Shown here piece by piece: positions 47,094 through 59,439 of a stretch of DNA of 64,000 bases. Position 1 is the stretch's first letter; each line of letters begins with the position of its first letter. Made by a program: the position numbers and the translations under genes. The notes under the pieces are model-generated. The model searched no databases and was not told where the DNA came from. It saw only the letters and a program-made list of their open reading frames with translations. Location of the stretch: contig CM073557.1 in assembly GCA_037074615.1 (NCBI GenBank), positions 9,192,501 to 9,256,500 of the forward strand. The letters are read 5' to 3'. The DNA comes from Leucaena leucocephala (taxonomy: Eukaryota; Streptophyta; Magnoliopsida; Fabales; Fabaceae).

Positions 47094-49142
47094 TGTTGGA
47101 AATCGTGCCCTAGGGGCCAATCATTGTCTTATGAACATTATTGATTTATGAATTTATTAATTGAGTTATCATATTATTTGCATGTTTACTATGATGACCA
47201 TCCTTGGATAATTCATGATATTATCCTAAATGTCCCTGGTCGATCATCTATGTGGGAGCACAGATGAAATAAGACCAGTATGACTTTGAAGATGTATAGA
47301 GATATAAATCAAAGTCATAAGCACATGTAAGAGTACAGGGTGTTGGACCGACCCGCTATGAGAGAACTGCATGGGTAACGTCATAAGCTTCTCTCATATA
47401 CAAACCATATCAACATGCCCTTTGACCTGAGATCATCATGGATTCCTACATGACAAAACGTTCAGCTTTGACCTAGTCAAAAGTCACATTTGACCGAGTG
47501 ATCATAAAGACTATGTTCGGCCTTAGTGGTTTTTCATGCGGAGGAATGTGAATGGTCAAGATGGAATTTGTCCCTCACATTCGTAGAGAGATATTACTGG
47601 GCCACTCGATGAGTGAGTCTGAGAAATGTATGGCCATACTGTAATGGAAAGGTAGTTCCATTTCTATAGTCAGACTACTCAGGGATCGAGAAAGTAACGG
47701 TCAGGAATAGGAGGATGACATTATCCATGCCTCATCCATGACCAAAATTTCGCGTGACAGAAGGGACATGATATGGTTGTATAAAAGGTTACATCGTTTA
47801 TCGATCCTCATATGATTTGGGTAGTCGTTATGTCTTGCTAGAGACCGCTTGTGACTTGTGGGCTAGTATAGCAAATGGCCCACTGCCAACTTCATATGGG
47901 CCTACAGGGTCGCACACAAAATAGCCCAACACGAGCTATGATGTCCAGATTCATTGAATCTAAGACATGTCTAGATTCAATGAATGATCCAGGTGAGTGT
48001 ATATATATTTATTTATATTTATATTTGTATATATATAAATTCGTATATATATATATTAAATATATATGAAATATATGAGATTTAATTTATAAGGATAAAT
48101 TAAATCTCTATCACGTTTGAATTCGAAATTCAAATTGATAGGATATCTCATATAAGAGATATTTATAAGATTTAATTTATAAGGATAAATTAAATCTCTA
48201 TCACGTTTGAATTCGAAATTCAAATTGATAGGATATCTCATATAAGAGATATTTATAAGATTTAATTTATAAGGATAAATTAAATCTCTATCACGTTTGA
48301 ATTCAAAATTCAAATTGATAGGATATCTCATATAAGAGATATTTATAAGATTTAATTTATAAGGATAAATTAAATCCCTATCACGTTTGAATTCGAAATT
48401 CAAATTGATAGGATATCTCATTTAAGAGATATTTATAAGATTTAATTTTAAGGATAAATTAAATCCCTATTATGTTTGAATTTGAAATTCAAATTGATAG
48501 GATATCTCAAATTTGTTTTATGAGAATAAATCAAATATAGTTCAGTCTCATCTTTATTTAAAGTTAAATAAATAGGTAATTAAATCTGTGGGACGGATTT
48601 AATATTATTTATTTAATTAGTTTCTTATAAAATTATACAATATATGATATTGTATTATTTTCGGAATTAATATAAGATTAACTCCTAAAATCCTTTTCGG
48701 TTAGGGAAAACACAGAGCATCCTATATATCTAATATTAGGAGCTACGTTTAGAAAGAGACACACACATAGAACACAGAAAGCCGAAGGGGACTCTGCAAA
48801 AGGTTTGCAGATAAGAAACTGCTGAAATAGAGACGGAGAGGACGAACTCTTGAGAAAGCCCTGGAGGGACAAGAGACGCTAGCACGTCGTTCGTGGTTGA
48901 AAAGCTGTTCGTGTCGATACCAGTAGAGGAAGCCGACCTGAGTCGTAGACTTCTTGTGATCAGAAAGGGAGCACGAGGCGCAGAGAGAAGCTATAAACAT
49001 CGTGACTGAAAGCTGTGGAAGTCGCTGAGACACACTGAGGGTAATGCTTCTTCCCACTTGACTTAAACACATACGGTAGTTCCTGGCAAGGAATGAAAAC
49101 TTTTTAAGATAATTTCCACTGCGTGTCTTTCAATTCCTTACA
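47094..49142 (+). repeat. Copia 3' LTR (2,049 bp)
   Basis: Same start and end as the 5' LTR. It has five minisatellite units in place of three and scattered substitutions, mostly transitions. Its TATA box 1 is at 47780-47788. Confidence 0.95.
48079..48509 (+). repeat. 90-bp minisatellite, five units (3' LTR)
   Basis: Unit starts at 48079, 48169, 48259, 48349 and 48439, period exactly 90. Because 90 is a multiple of three, the minus strand stays open across the array and gives a 30-residue repeat peptide (MRYPINLNFEFKRD...), which is an artefact. Confidence 0.92.
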
Positions 49143-49147
49143 ATTCA
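49143..49147. repeat. Target-site duplication of copia, right copy (ATTCA)
   Basis: Pairs with 40060-40064. Confidence 0.95.
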
Positions 49148-49399
49148 TTCTATCATCATGTCTCTCATTGCCTGTAAGACTTCTGTGTCCCTATCCTAAA
49201 GGACTTATATGTCCTTGGCCTAACTGTAATCTAATTGTAATCCATAACTGAGTCAGCTATTTTCTTTTAGCTAACTTAGGAAAGGTTTGGCTTACATCTC
49301 TATGCCATTCACACTATTAAAATTTCCCCTTATCCTCTTGGATTACTAACAGGTGAGAAATTGTCTCTTATTAAGCCTCAATATTCATGTAGATGAACT
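49148..49399 (-). other. D internal region, right of copia
   Basis: No gene. Counterpart of 9900-10140 in B2, on the other strand. Confidence 0.6.
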
Positions 49400-50010
49400 C
49401 AGCTAAGTATTCATCAAAGGGTTTCTCTTTCCCTTGCACTAACCCTTAGCCTTACCTCATCTCTATCTAACGAAGAGGAATGCTTCTTGTAGACTTTTTG
49501 AGAAAAACTTCTCAGGTGAGCAAATCACTCTCTCTTTACTATCTCTAAATTCTTCCTGTCTGTCTATCTCAGTCTGCTCTGGACTAGACTGCGGTTCTTT
49601 TTTGACCTATCTTTAGATCCTGACTAACTTAAATTACATGGATCTGATTCATCATCTAGTACTATTACTTTTGTTCTCTTGGGTGCTATACCCTAGATAT
49701 ACTAGGGTACTGTCTCTTTGTGATGGGATCCCTCTATTTTGGGAACATAAACTTTCTATCTATTAGCCATCACGTCTTTAACCTTAAGCCACTTGCTAGG
49801 CTCATTTCTAGGAAAGTCTTAATATGACTTTAATTCTCTCATAATGTAGATCTACTCCTGATGATCACATGGAGGATCTATTACTGAATATTTTCTTAAA
49901 ATGATCTTCTGTATCCCAGTACCTCGTACTATTTCACTTCCCTGCATCATGTGCTAAACCTCTAACTGATAAACTTCAATAAGGTCATCATCTTCATTCT
50001 TGTCATCAGA
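49400..50010 (-). pseudogene. Decayed gag-like segment (D)
   Basis: Minus strand PFDEYL at 49421-49404, preceded by text parallel to the gag-like parts of B2 and B3. Stops and shifts throughout. Confidence 0.5.
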
Positions 50011-50049
50011 TCTATATGCAATCTAGCCATAACCTGAGTGTTGGCTAGT

Positions 50050-50400
50050 AGTAACTCATTTTCTCTGTAAACTTTAGTCGCAACCATCTCCACTTGCTTG
50101 TCATAACTTGACACTTGCTCATCATAACTTGATAGCTATGTGTTCTTCAGTTGTGACCATAGGTCATCTTCTGTCTCGACCTAATCTACTTATACATTAC
50201 TCGCGTCCTATGTCTTGGACTCATCATGACCTAATGGCTCTGAAGCTTCCTGTCGCCCCCAATGGTCTTTACTCATCACGACCAAAAGCTTCTATAAATA
50301 TTTGTCTTAATCGGTGACTTAACTCATCGTGACTTAACTTGTTTGGAACTTCTAGTCGTGACCTAAACTACTTCATATCATGACCTGGCATAGCTTTCTC
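50050..50400 (-). repeat. Degenerate GTC-N2-GAC motif array (D copy)
   Basis: Repeated GTCATGA, GTCGTGAC and GTCGAGAC variants, in the same place (between unknown frame and gag-like remnant) as in B2. Confidence 0.55.
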
Positions 50401-50692
50401 TAAATATTCACTCCTAATGTTCTTGACTTTAATGAATTTGAGTCAATTAAAACTCATTCATATCTATACATCATAATCACATCAAATAGGGAACATATTC
50501 ACATAAATGTTCAACCAACTACCATTTCATTATATCACACAAAACTTCATATTTCATATCACCATAACATTTGTACATACATTACACACATGTCAATTAC
50601 ACATTCGAGGTACATTATAACTGTCATACATCTATGTATTTACTTTACACTTTACATATTTACATTACCCCTTATCTCTTTTTACATTATTT

Positions 50693-51335
50693 TCTAGGGA
50701 ATCATAGACTGCACATACTTCTGCATACAGAAGTACCACCCCTGTATATCAGTTGGCAGATTATTTGCCAAAACTCACTTGTCTCTACATGCCATGTAGG
50801 GGTATATGGTAGTATCTATCTTACTACATCTCATGCTAGCCTGCTAGGGTGTAAATCTAATTCAGGTTAATGCCCTCTATCGTATATCTACTTATCATCC
50901 CTGCTACAGCATTGAGGAACTGCATATAAATTGTCTATTCTTGATCTTTACTTATGTCCATCCCTTGACCTAGACTGGGTAATTCACTCTCCACAGCTTT
51001 CTTAAGACTGATATGGTTAACATTATTTGTCTTTAACAAAGACGACTAGGGTTTACTAGGACCAGGAATATCACACTGATTTTTCTCTATAAAATAACAT
51101 ATTATTGGACTTTGAGAATAGATAGGGACTATCATAAACTCTAACTGGATCTCTGGATTAAGGGACTATTGTATATCACTTATCTGAGATCTATTCTCAA
51201 ACTCTAGTAGAGGAAGAATAATATATGGTCTACCCTTAATCTAGTACCAGTATTAAGTTTCCTTAGTCATAATCTGTCCTCTCATAAGAGGAATAAAGCT
51301 TACTCAGGGTTAGAGGTCACTCCAACAAACTCATA
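50693..51335 (-). pseudogene. Unidentified decayed frame upstream of gag (D copy)
   Basis: Aligns codon by codon with the B2 copy over its whole length, including the block of about 82 codons missing from B3, but has single-base indels near 51305 and near 50810 in addition to stops. Third independent copy of the same unknown frame. Confidence 0.5.
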
Positions 51336-51631
51336 CTATATAGAGTCATTAGACTCAACATCATCTGGTACATACATAGCTTCAAGATGAATCTCTACAT
51401 AACCTTCAGGCTGTAAGTTTGAGTCTACAGAAACATCTATGGGATGTTCTACTATAGACTTCCCTGACTGATCCCCTATACTCTCCTTGGTTTACTATAG
51501 TTCTGATCCAGTTCCTAGACTCAATCATCTTTACCCTGCAATAACTAACTTAATGTCAATTATGCAAATGTTCACTTATACATAAGTATATAAATAATCT
51601 ATTCAAAGTATTTCTTAAGCCAGAATCCTTT
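51336..51631 (-). other. D leader
   Basis: Just under 300 bp between primer site and unknown frame; no open frame seen. Confidence 0.55.
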
Positions 51632-51643
51632 GCTCTGATACCA
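51632..51643 (-). other. Primer-binding site of D (initiator Met tRNA)
   Basis: Minus strand TGGTATCAGAGC, a perfect match, three bases from the LTR end at 51647. Confidence 0.92.
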
Positions 51644-51646
51644 AAA

Positions 51647-54600
51647 TGTCATGTGCTTATTTTCAACCTCCATTATACTCATTTGAAAGTCATTGGAATC
51701 AATTACATAGCCCTTTGCCTTAGAAACATGTATTTTCAAAGGAATTGCTCTGGGGGTACTATTCATGCTACTTTTTATTTGGTAATTCCAGAACATGTAC
51801 CCTACTTTGAAAATTCATAATTAAATGTAGAAAAATTGAAATAGGGTGATTACAATTTATAATGAAAGATCTTTCATTTATATTTGAAGGAAAAATATAA
51901 AACTGAGATTCCATTATCCCAATGAAATCAGTTTATTCGTTGAAAAATACTATTAATTTAGTAAAATCTGGAAGTTCTAGTTTCTTTGCCTTAACTTCAA
52001 AAATTCATTTCTCTTTCATTACTTGTCTAAATGAACCATGTTATCTATGGATTTAAATCTCTAGATGTGCTATGTAACCTCACCAAATTTTATGGAAAAA
52101 CTCGTTCATTTACCATTTGGAATTAACGTTAGAATGTTACTGCCTCCAGTTGCTTACTTTATCTCTATTCCAGATTTTAACTCCAACTTAGAAAACACAC
52201 AACAAATCTAATACTTAACCAATTGAGGCATTCTTTGTTTCCATTTAAAGCTCTATATCTTAGCTATTATCATACCAAATTTCAAGTTTAAACTCGTTGG
52301 TTAAGACATTATAATCATCATCACACCACCACAGCCTCAAAACACAATTACAAAATCATACATCCATCATATCCTTCCATAGTAACATGTAACTCATATA
52401 ATTGATTATACAAGTTCAACCATCTATGTTTACTCTTTTTCCCTGTGAGGTTCCAGCACCTATGGCATGGTTATGCATATCGAAAGAATGAGATTTCATG
52501 GTAATCCCAATAGCAAGGCATACAAACTATAATATCATGCATGATTAATTGGATGCTTAATATGTTATCAAGAGATGGGAGCTACTTCATAATAGTACAT
52601 AAGCAAACTATAACATGCATATTATCATGACATAAGTTGCAAGGAGTTGCAATCATTCATACTTCATCATCAGCATTATGGCATAATATCAAACTCAACC
52701 AAACACCATAATCAACAAGCAAACATACAATCAAGCATACATGAAACTATAGTTAAGTATTCTTGCTACCTCTTAGTTATCCTTGTCAAAGTCTCCATGA
52801 GATGATTTCCTTCCTTCACAAATTTCAAAACCTAACCATTACAAAGCAACATCAATCTATAACTCAACTTGAACACAATACCAAGACTAGGTTTTCACTA
52901 GTTTATATTCTTTCTCTATTTTATGTTTCATACTTCCATCTTTACAAAATAAATTCTCATAGTTCAATCCCACACAATTTTTCATGTAGAATCCAAATAT
53001 GAATCTAGAATTTCCAAACTCAAATCATATCATAAGCTGCTGTGCCAAACTGAAGCAAACCCTTGATTTTTCAAAAATTTACATTTTGATTCCAGTGCTT
53101 CTAATACTTGTTCTCCTAGTTTATCCACACACAATTTTCCACTTTAAACTCATTGGAAGCCTCAAAATCATGAAATTCTAACATATGAATAGTGACATGT
53201 ACAGTATCAGCCATGAACACAAACTTCTAACTACATGCATACTTGAATTCCCAAGCTTATACCACTTGATTCTAGCTTGTTTAAGCTGGTCTAAACTATC
53301 CATAACATAAAACTCATATTCTAACCATATATGGACAGTACTTCCAGCAGCAACCACAAGGAAAATATGGCACAAAACCCCCTTAAAATCAAGAGCTAGC
53401 TTGCTAGAATAAAGCTCAAGATCAAGAGAGATTATTGCCATGCTTGTTGCTTTAAGTTGTGTGCTTCTTTCTTGGTTGAATGGAAAATTTGCAAGATTTT
53501 CCCTATGGTTTCCCAAAGCTTCTAAATCTAATCTAAATGAAGGGGTATTTATAGATAAATTTGGGTGGAAATGGACTGCCAAGATTGATTTGGTTACTAT
53601 TTGATCTAATGGTCCATATTCATTCTTGCACAAACTTGCCCTAGAAGCCATGCCTTTTGATTCCATGCATGACATCACACAAGGCCATGTTTGGCTAGAA
53701 AAAGTTAAATATACTGATAGAAAAATTATAGTCCAGTCTGGTACCGATCGGAGCAGTTTCACAAAAACTAAACTATTTTCTGTTCCTAATTTTTATAATA
53801 TTCCAATTCTATCCTGGAAACCAGTGTCTAGGTTCATCATACCATTAACATTTTTGGAATGAGTATTTATCTGCTATCCATCCCTTGGGAAATGACCAAA
53901 ATAACCTTAGTGTTATTTCTTACACTATATTAACCCTAAGGGCATAATTGTCATTTCACCCCTCTTTGTATTGCCTCAGGGCATATGTTGGCTCTAAATA
54001 ATCATACTTATACCATATGGGACGTTTCTAGCCTATCCAGAATGACCAAAATACCCTCCATCTATCACTAGTACAAGCTGGTCACACAGGGGCATTTTTA
54101 TAATTTCGCTTTGGACTCTAGCCCATTTAACTGTCCAGTCACCTTATTGGGCTTATTGTGGTGCCATTTAGGACTTGGTATGGGCTCATTGCCTTTATGG
54201 CACAAATCCCAAGATATCTCTCCTGACCATATTTATTGGGTATTTTATTCCACTATAAAATCCCATAAGAATTATACAGGAATCCTTTTATGACTTTGTC
54301 AATTTTATAAATTCTTATATTAAATATAAGAATTTACTATGAAGTTTCATCTTATTATGAGGTCTAAAAAATACTATAATATTTCCTTCTCACTTCAAGA
54401 ATTTATATCAATTAATCGGGACCTCTAATCAAAATTCTATGTTGCGTTAAACTGACTGGAATAATTTTGTCTAACTACTGGTAAAATTTGGGACTAATCT
54501 GATTTTAGGCATTTTTTAGTCTTTTTCAGTCCAACTTTCTCATAATTACATTTAGGTCCATGACTTTTTACTTAATTACATTTAGGTCCCTAAACTTTTG

Positions 54601-54797
54601 ATAATTATCACTTTTAGCCTAACTTTTGTTTCTACTTTAACTTTTAGCCTTCAACTTTTTCTAATTTCTATTTAGGTCCCTCTCATTCTTTAAGACTTAT
54701 TTAACCTTTATTATTTCTTATGATCATCGTCATAATCCTCTCCAAATCTCTTTCCACTATCAGTATGATACAGATAGGGAAAATTTAGAATATGACA
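51647..54797 (-). repeat. 5' LTR of D
   Basis: Minus strand runs from TGTCATATTC at 54797 to GCACATGACA at 51647; 3.15 kb, partner of 36078-39184. Open frames inside (53178-53762 and others) are not genes. Confidence 0.9.
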
Positions 54798-54802
54798 GAC
54801 AC
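54798..54802. repeat. Target-site duplication of D, right copy (GACAC)
   Basis: Pairs with 36073-36077; B3 internal text resumes here. Confidence 0.85.
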
Positions 54803-55106
54803 TACTCACAAGTCCAGTATAGTGAAAAGTCCATATGCAATTAGATGCATAGCAAGTAGTAGAATGAAGTAGAGTTCAACTTTGATTGAGTTGATTTAGA
54901 AGAGAAGAATAATCACAGCAAATATATGAAGATATGCGGATATGGAAAGTACTTCGTTAAGATATCAAGATAGAAGATAAGAGATAGATACCCAAATCCT
55001 TAGTCATAAAGTGGAAAAAGGATATATATCTAAGGGGTAGAAATGTCACATCCTAGTGAGGTGCTAAGTAAATTTTGAGGATAAAATTTATTTTAAGGGG
55101 TAGAAA
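54803..55106 (+). other. End of B3 internal region, with duplicated polypurine tract
   Basis: The polypurine tract TTTTAAGGGGTAGAAA is at 55091-55106. A second copy of AAGGGGTAGAAA plus the first bases of the LTR (TGTCACATCCTA) lies 63 bp upstream, at 55032-55055. Confidence 0.75.
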
Positions 55107-57928
55107 TGTCACATCCTATTTTTTCCCTACTGTATAATACTGATAGTGGAAAGCGGTTTGAAAAGGATTATAATGATGAATAGAAAGGAAAAATAATGAT
55201 TAGACAAAGTTATAAAGATGAGGGATTAAAATCAAAAGTTTAAAAGTTCTATGGTGTAAAGTGTAATTTTGAAAAGTTCAAGGACAAAATAATAATTATA
55301 AGAAAGTTGAGCCAGAAAAGGCCCAAAAATATCCAAAATCATATTAGTCCCAAAATTTCTCAGTAAATAGAGAAAATTATTCTGATCAGTTTGACACAGC
55401 ACAGAATTTTGATGTGATGTCCCAAAAAATTTATATTAATTTCTAAAAAAGGAAAATTAATACAGTATCCTTTGGACCTCAGAATTAGATGAAATTTGGC
55501 AGTAAATTCCTATAATTAATATAAGAATTTATGAAACTAATAGAGCTTAAAAAGGAGTTCTATACAATTTATTATGGAATTTACAGTGAATTAAAATACC
55601 CGATAAATATGTTTTGAGAGAATTTCTCAGGAGTTTAGCCCATGAAGCCAGTGGACCATGTAGAGGTCTCAAAATGGCATCTTATAGGCCCCTTAATATT
55701 TTTAGATAAGTATGTGGGCGAGGGCTAATAAGGACCGAGAAAAATATAAAATTACGAAAATGCCACTAAGTATGCCACTGTGTAGTGTAAATGAGCCAGA
55801 GATAAATGAAGGGTATTTTGGTCATTTGACTAAGGTTAGACAGTCAATGAGAGTTTCTAAAATAGTTGACCAAGGTCAGTGAGTACTTTGATGAGGTGTG
55901 AAAGGACAATAATGCCCTTAAGATGTTAAAGTAAATATAGAAGAACCAAGAGACGTTTTGGTAAATTGCTAAGGGATATGTAATTAAGTTTAGACCCAAT
56001 CCAAGAATGTCAATGGTAGGAAGGATCTGGATACTGGATTTAAGGTTAAAAAGCATATTATGGAATCTCAGAAAAATTAGATTTGTAAAACAGTCTGATT
56101 TTTAGAAAATCGGACTAAGCCAGTACCTGATTGGACTAGAATTTTTCTAGAAGTTTCTTTCCCTTGGAATTTGGCTATAAATAACCCCATATTTCAGCTT
56201 CAAAACTGTGGCATGAGAACCCTTGGGGAACCTCTTGCAAAATAAAAAATCTAGCCAAGACAAAGAAGATTCAAGGTACCAAAGTTCAAGTAAGCTAGAG
56301 ATTAAAGATAATTGGTTGAAAGTAGAAAGAAGAAAATAAAGTTAGACATATGTGATTGAAGCTCAAACAAGCTAGTTAGGTGATTGGTTGTTGAATCAAG
56401 TTGATATTTTTGACTTTGACATGGTTGAATCATTTTGGTCTGTGCTATTCATGATAGAAGGAGATGGAATTTCAATGATCTAATGCTTCTATTAAATTCA
56501 TATGATGATTTTGTGTAGGATTGGATAGGTTTTAAACCTTATAAGTATTGGAATTCCAAGTTGTAGTTTTTAAAGTTCTTCTCTATTATTGTTCACTCGT
56601 ATGAACAGTGATTAGAATTTCATGAAGTTGATGTTTCCAATGGTTTTAAAATGAAAAGATGTGTGGGATAAAGTAGAGAAACAAGTATGGGAAGCATTGG
56701 AATCAATGAGAATTTTTGGAAGAATTATGTATGTTTTTCAAATCTGTCCACAATAGTGCATAGGAGCTAGAATTTCATGATTCTAAGCTCATAAATGGAT
56801 TCAAAAGGTGGAATTGTGTAGGGTAAAATCAAGACATCAATTGGTTCAAAGGCCAAGTCAATTAGTAAAGATCAAAGGAAGTTATGTTAGTTAAAGCATG
56901 TTTAATGTCCAAGGAAGCTAGATTGTAATGGATGAATGATTATGTGATGTTAGGATTTGATGGTGGACTCCGAGGTAGCCACACATAAAAGGGAAGTGAG
57001 AAGAAAGAAGCAAGATAAAGTGAAAGAAAGTCAAGTATATGAGGTAGTAAACTTATCATAAACTTGTATGTATTGAATGTTATGCTTGGTTGTGCTATGG
57101 CTTTGTTGAATTGTGTTGCATATGTGCTTATGATTAAAGCTCTATTTCTATAATTACTTTGGCGAATTATATTTCATATGTTACATGGAAGCATGCACAT
57201 TACACAATGTTAACACTTTCACAAGTAAGCACAAGTATTTACATTAATGCATGCATTGTTTAGTACTGTTTGCTACTGAGATTTCCCCAGAAATATCACT
57301 CTTCCATGTAATCCCAATCCCACATGTTTATTAATGATGAAAGAGGATGAAGTAGCATGAAGAGAAGTTAGGGATTGGATGATGTTAATGTTATATGATG
57401 AATGTATAAATTGTTGCAAGTCATGATGTTATATGTCATGTTCGAGCCATAATGCTCATGACATAATGAAAAATAGCAAATGATAAGATAAATATATGAA
57501 CTTTTACAGACATTTAGTTAACATGTCAAGCTTCATTTTGACACCAAGAACTCCTTATTTCGATATCTGTACAAAGAGAACAAATTTTCCAAAGAAAGGG
57601 ACCAGAATCTGTTTTCAGAATTTTTAACCAAATGAAGAGTAATTTTTGATGAATAAACTATATAATTGGCTAAGCATGTGGTCTAGAGATTATTTTTTTT
57701 CTTAAATTTCAAGATTTTATCTTCACATATCTTTTTGAACCACTTCATTTTGATTTTCTAGAATTAATTATGATTTTTTGAAGTTCATCGCCTAATCTAG
57801 AATACCATATGAACAGTAACTCGAGAAGAGTAAAATTTCAGATTTAGTTAATGAACTTCCAAGGTCTTGTAAGTTGTTCTAAATGCTACTGAATGGTCCC
57901 TAAGACATATGAAAGTAACGTTGTTTCA
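55107..57928 (+). repeat. Right LTR of B3
   Basis: Starts TGTCACATCC, ends TTGTTTCA. Shorter than its partner by two deletions, one at 56164-56170 with TGGAAT on both original sides, the other near 56310. Confidence 0.85.
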
Positions 57929-58960
57929 CACACCATGTGCAAAAATGTCACATGGAAGCCAAGCAAGAGAGGAAAGTTTTTACACATGTTGATTTATATT
58001 AAAATAATATAAGAATTAAGTTAATGATGATTAAGGATAATTAATCAAGGAAAGCAACCAATGAGAGGATAGATTAAGGGATTATAATAATTAGGAACTT
58101 GAGGGGTAAGATGGTCCCTTGAGCCTTAAAAATTTGATATAAATACCCTATTGTCTTCACAAATTTGTGCACCTAGAGGATCCTTAGGGAAACCATGCCA
58201 AAATAAACAGAGAACTCAAAATAAGATCAAGGAGAAGCTATCCAAGCAAGTACCTAAGGTAAACAATCCTTCCTAGTTTATTTAGATAGTTAGTTTGGAT
58301 GGTTGGTTATTGAATTTAATTGATATTCTTGACTTTGCATTATCTTGATACTTTTGGCCTATACTATTTTGGATAGTAGGAAATCAAAGTTTAATGATCC
58401 AATGCTTTCATTGAATTTAAATGATGATTTTGTATAGCATTAGATAGGATTGGAACCTTGGAAGTATTGAAATTGAAAAAGGGAAATTTTGGAAACCATT
58501 TTTGTTACTGTTCATACGCATGAACAGTGATACAAATTTCATGATTTTGGTGCTTCCAATGGTTTTAAAATGAAAAATTTATTTAGGATTAAGTAGAGAA
58601 ACAATTAGTGGAAGCATTGGAATCAAAATGAGAAGTTTGAACGAAAATGCATCCTTTTTGGTTCTATCCAGATTTTATTAAAGAGCTGGAATTTCAAAAT
58701 TCTAAGCTCATAAATGCTTTTAGAAGGCCAAATTGTGTAAGGTAAAGGAAAGACATCAATTAATTTAAAGGCTAAACCAATTAACAAAAAATAGAGATAT
58801 ATAGAGACTTAATAGGCTAAAGGATTAGTGAATAGATTATGTTGGCTTAAAAATGGATTGTAATAAGTAGGATGTTATGCTTTATTAGGCATTGAGTAAT
58901 GTGGTAAAGAGGACAATAAAATAAGGACAATGGATAAAGGAAAAGTGTAAAAAATTCCTT
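57929..58960 (+). repeat. C-type LTR, right part
   Basis: Continues the LTR interrupted at 28395: leader-like AAATACCC text near 58142, the paired CATGAACAG stretch near 58520, and AATTGTGTAAGGTAAAG near 58730 follow the family order. The end is not clear. Confidence 0.6.
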
Positions 58961-59439
58961 TTAATAACCATAATTAACCATATTAAATCATTTTTACCAA
59001 AATTAGTTACAAACTAACCATGATATAAATAAGTTTTGATAATCATTTGAAATTTATCATGGCCAAAGAAAGAAAACTTACTCCTAGAGGGTAAACCATG
59101 ATAGAATATAGTGGATTCACAATCAAGAAATCATAAGCAACACAGTCTAGACCTCAAGCCTACTACTAACACATATTCCCAATATCAAACCCAAATAGAG
59201 TATCTCATTATATTAGATAATGCAAAATGATGCCTACTGTGGCAATATATAACTATTTCACACATAAATCAAGAGGAAGAGTCTATACAATTGATATAGC
59301 ATCAATCAAGCTTTTGAAGCCTTCCCTGATGTCCTAATACGAAACTATCACCTGAAAAATGTTAATAACCATGGGGTGAGACAAATATCTTAGTAACCAA
59401 CAATCCTACTCATCATGCATACTAATATGTGCTTGTGAG
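58961..59439. other. Unassigned AT-rich segment
   Basis: No gene. A short stretch near 59370-59400 (CATGGGGTGAGACA...ATCTTAGTAA) resembles a motif seen in long gypsy LTRs, so it is probably a fragment of another LTR. Confidence 0.4.

Larger units (their letters stand above)
40065..49142 (+). mobile_element. Angela (BARE-1-like) Ty1/copia retrotransposon, structurally complete
   Basis: 9,078 bp with TG...CA LTRs (40065-41936 and 47094-49142), perfect 5-bp duplications, primer site 41938-41949, leader, one long polyprotein frame (43096-47079) and a polypurine tract 47083-47093. Domain order Gag, protease, integrase, RT, RNase H defines Ty1/copia. Angela lineage is inferred from LTR length, the TGTTGGAA start, the Gag N-terminus and the RNase H end (RTKHILRRFHLIREI). 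By eye about two dozen substitutions separate the LTRs over 1.55 kb outside the minisatellite, so insertion is recent. Two in-frame stops make it non-autonomous as it stands. Confidence 0.95.
36078..54797 (-). mobile_element. Non-autonomous long-LTR gypsy element (D) containing copia
   Basis: On the minus strand: 5' LTR 54797-51647, perfect primer site, decayed unknown frame 51335-50693, motif array 50400-50050, gag-like remnant 50010-49400, non-coding tail, polypurine tract 39201-39185, 3' LTR 39184-36078. The copia element 40065-49142 sits in the tail. Without copia the internal region is only about 3.4 kb and has no pol. D shares the LTR start and much of the LTR with B but has a different LTR end (GACATGA or CACATGACA). 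Confidence 0.85.
28396..57928 (+). mobile_element. Non-autonomous long-LTR gypsy element (B3), with nested D and copia
   Basis: Left LTR 28396-31434, primer site 31438-31449, internal region 31435-36077 continued at 54798-55106, polypurine tract 55091-55106, right LTR 55107-57928. The flanking 5-mers GACAC (28391-28395) and CACAC (57929-57933) match at four of five positions, and the C-type LTR continues on both sides. Element D is inserted between 36077 and 54798. No pol domain is visible. Confidence 0.8.

Noticed and set aside
48056..48421. 121-codon repetitive minus-strand frame in the minisatellite
   Set aside because: A 90-bp unit is a multiple of three, so any stop-free unit stays open; the peptide repeat is a by-product.
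53178..53762. 194-codon minus-strand frame in the D 5' LTR
   Set aside because: In the partner LTR the same region is broken (37693-37947 is all that remains open), and no domain is visible; chance frame in an LTR.
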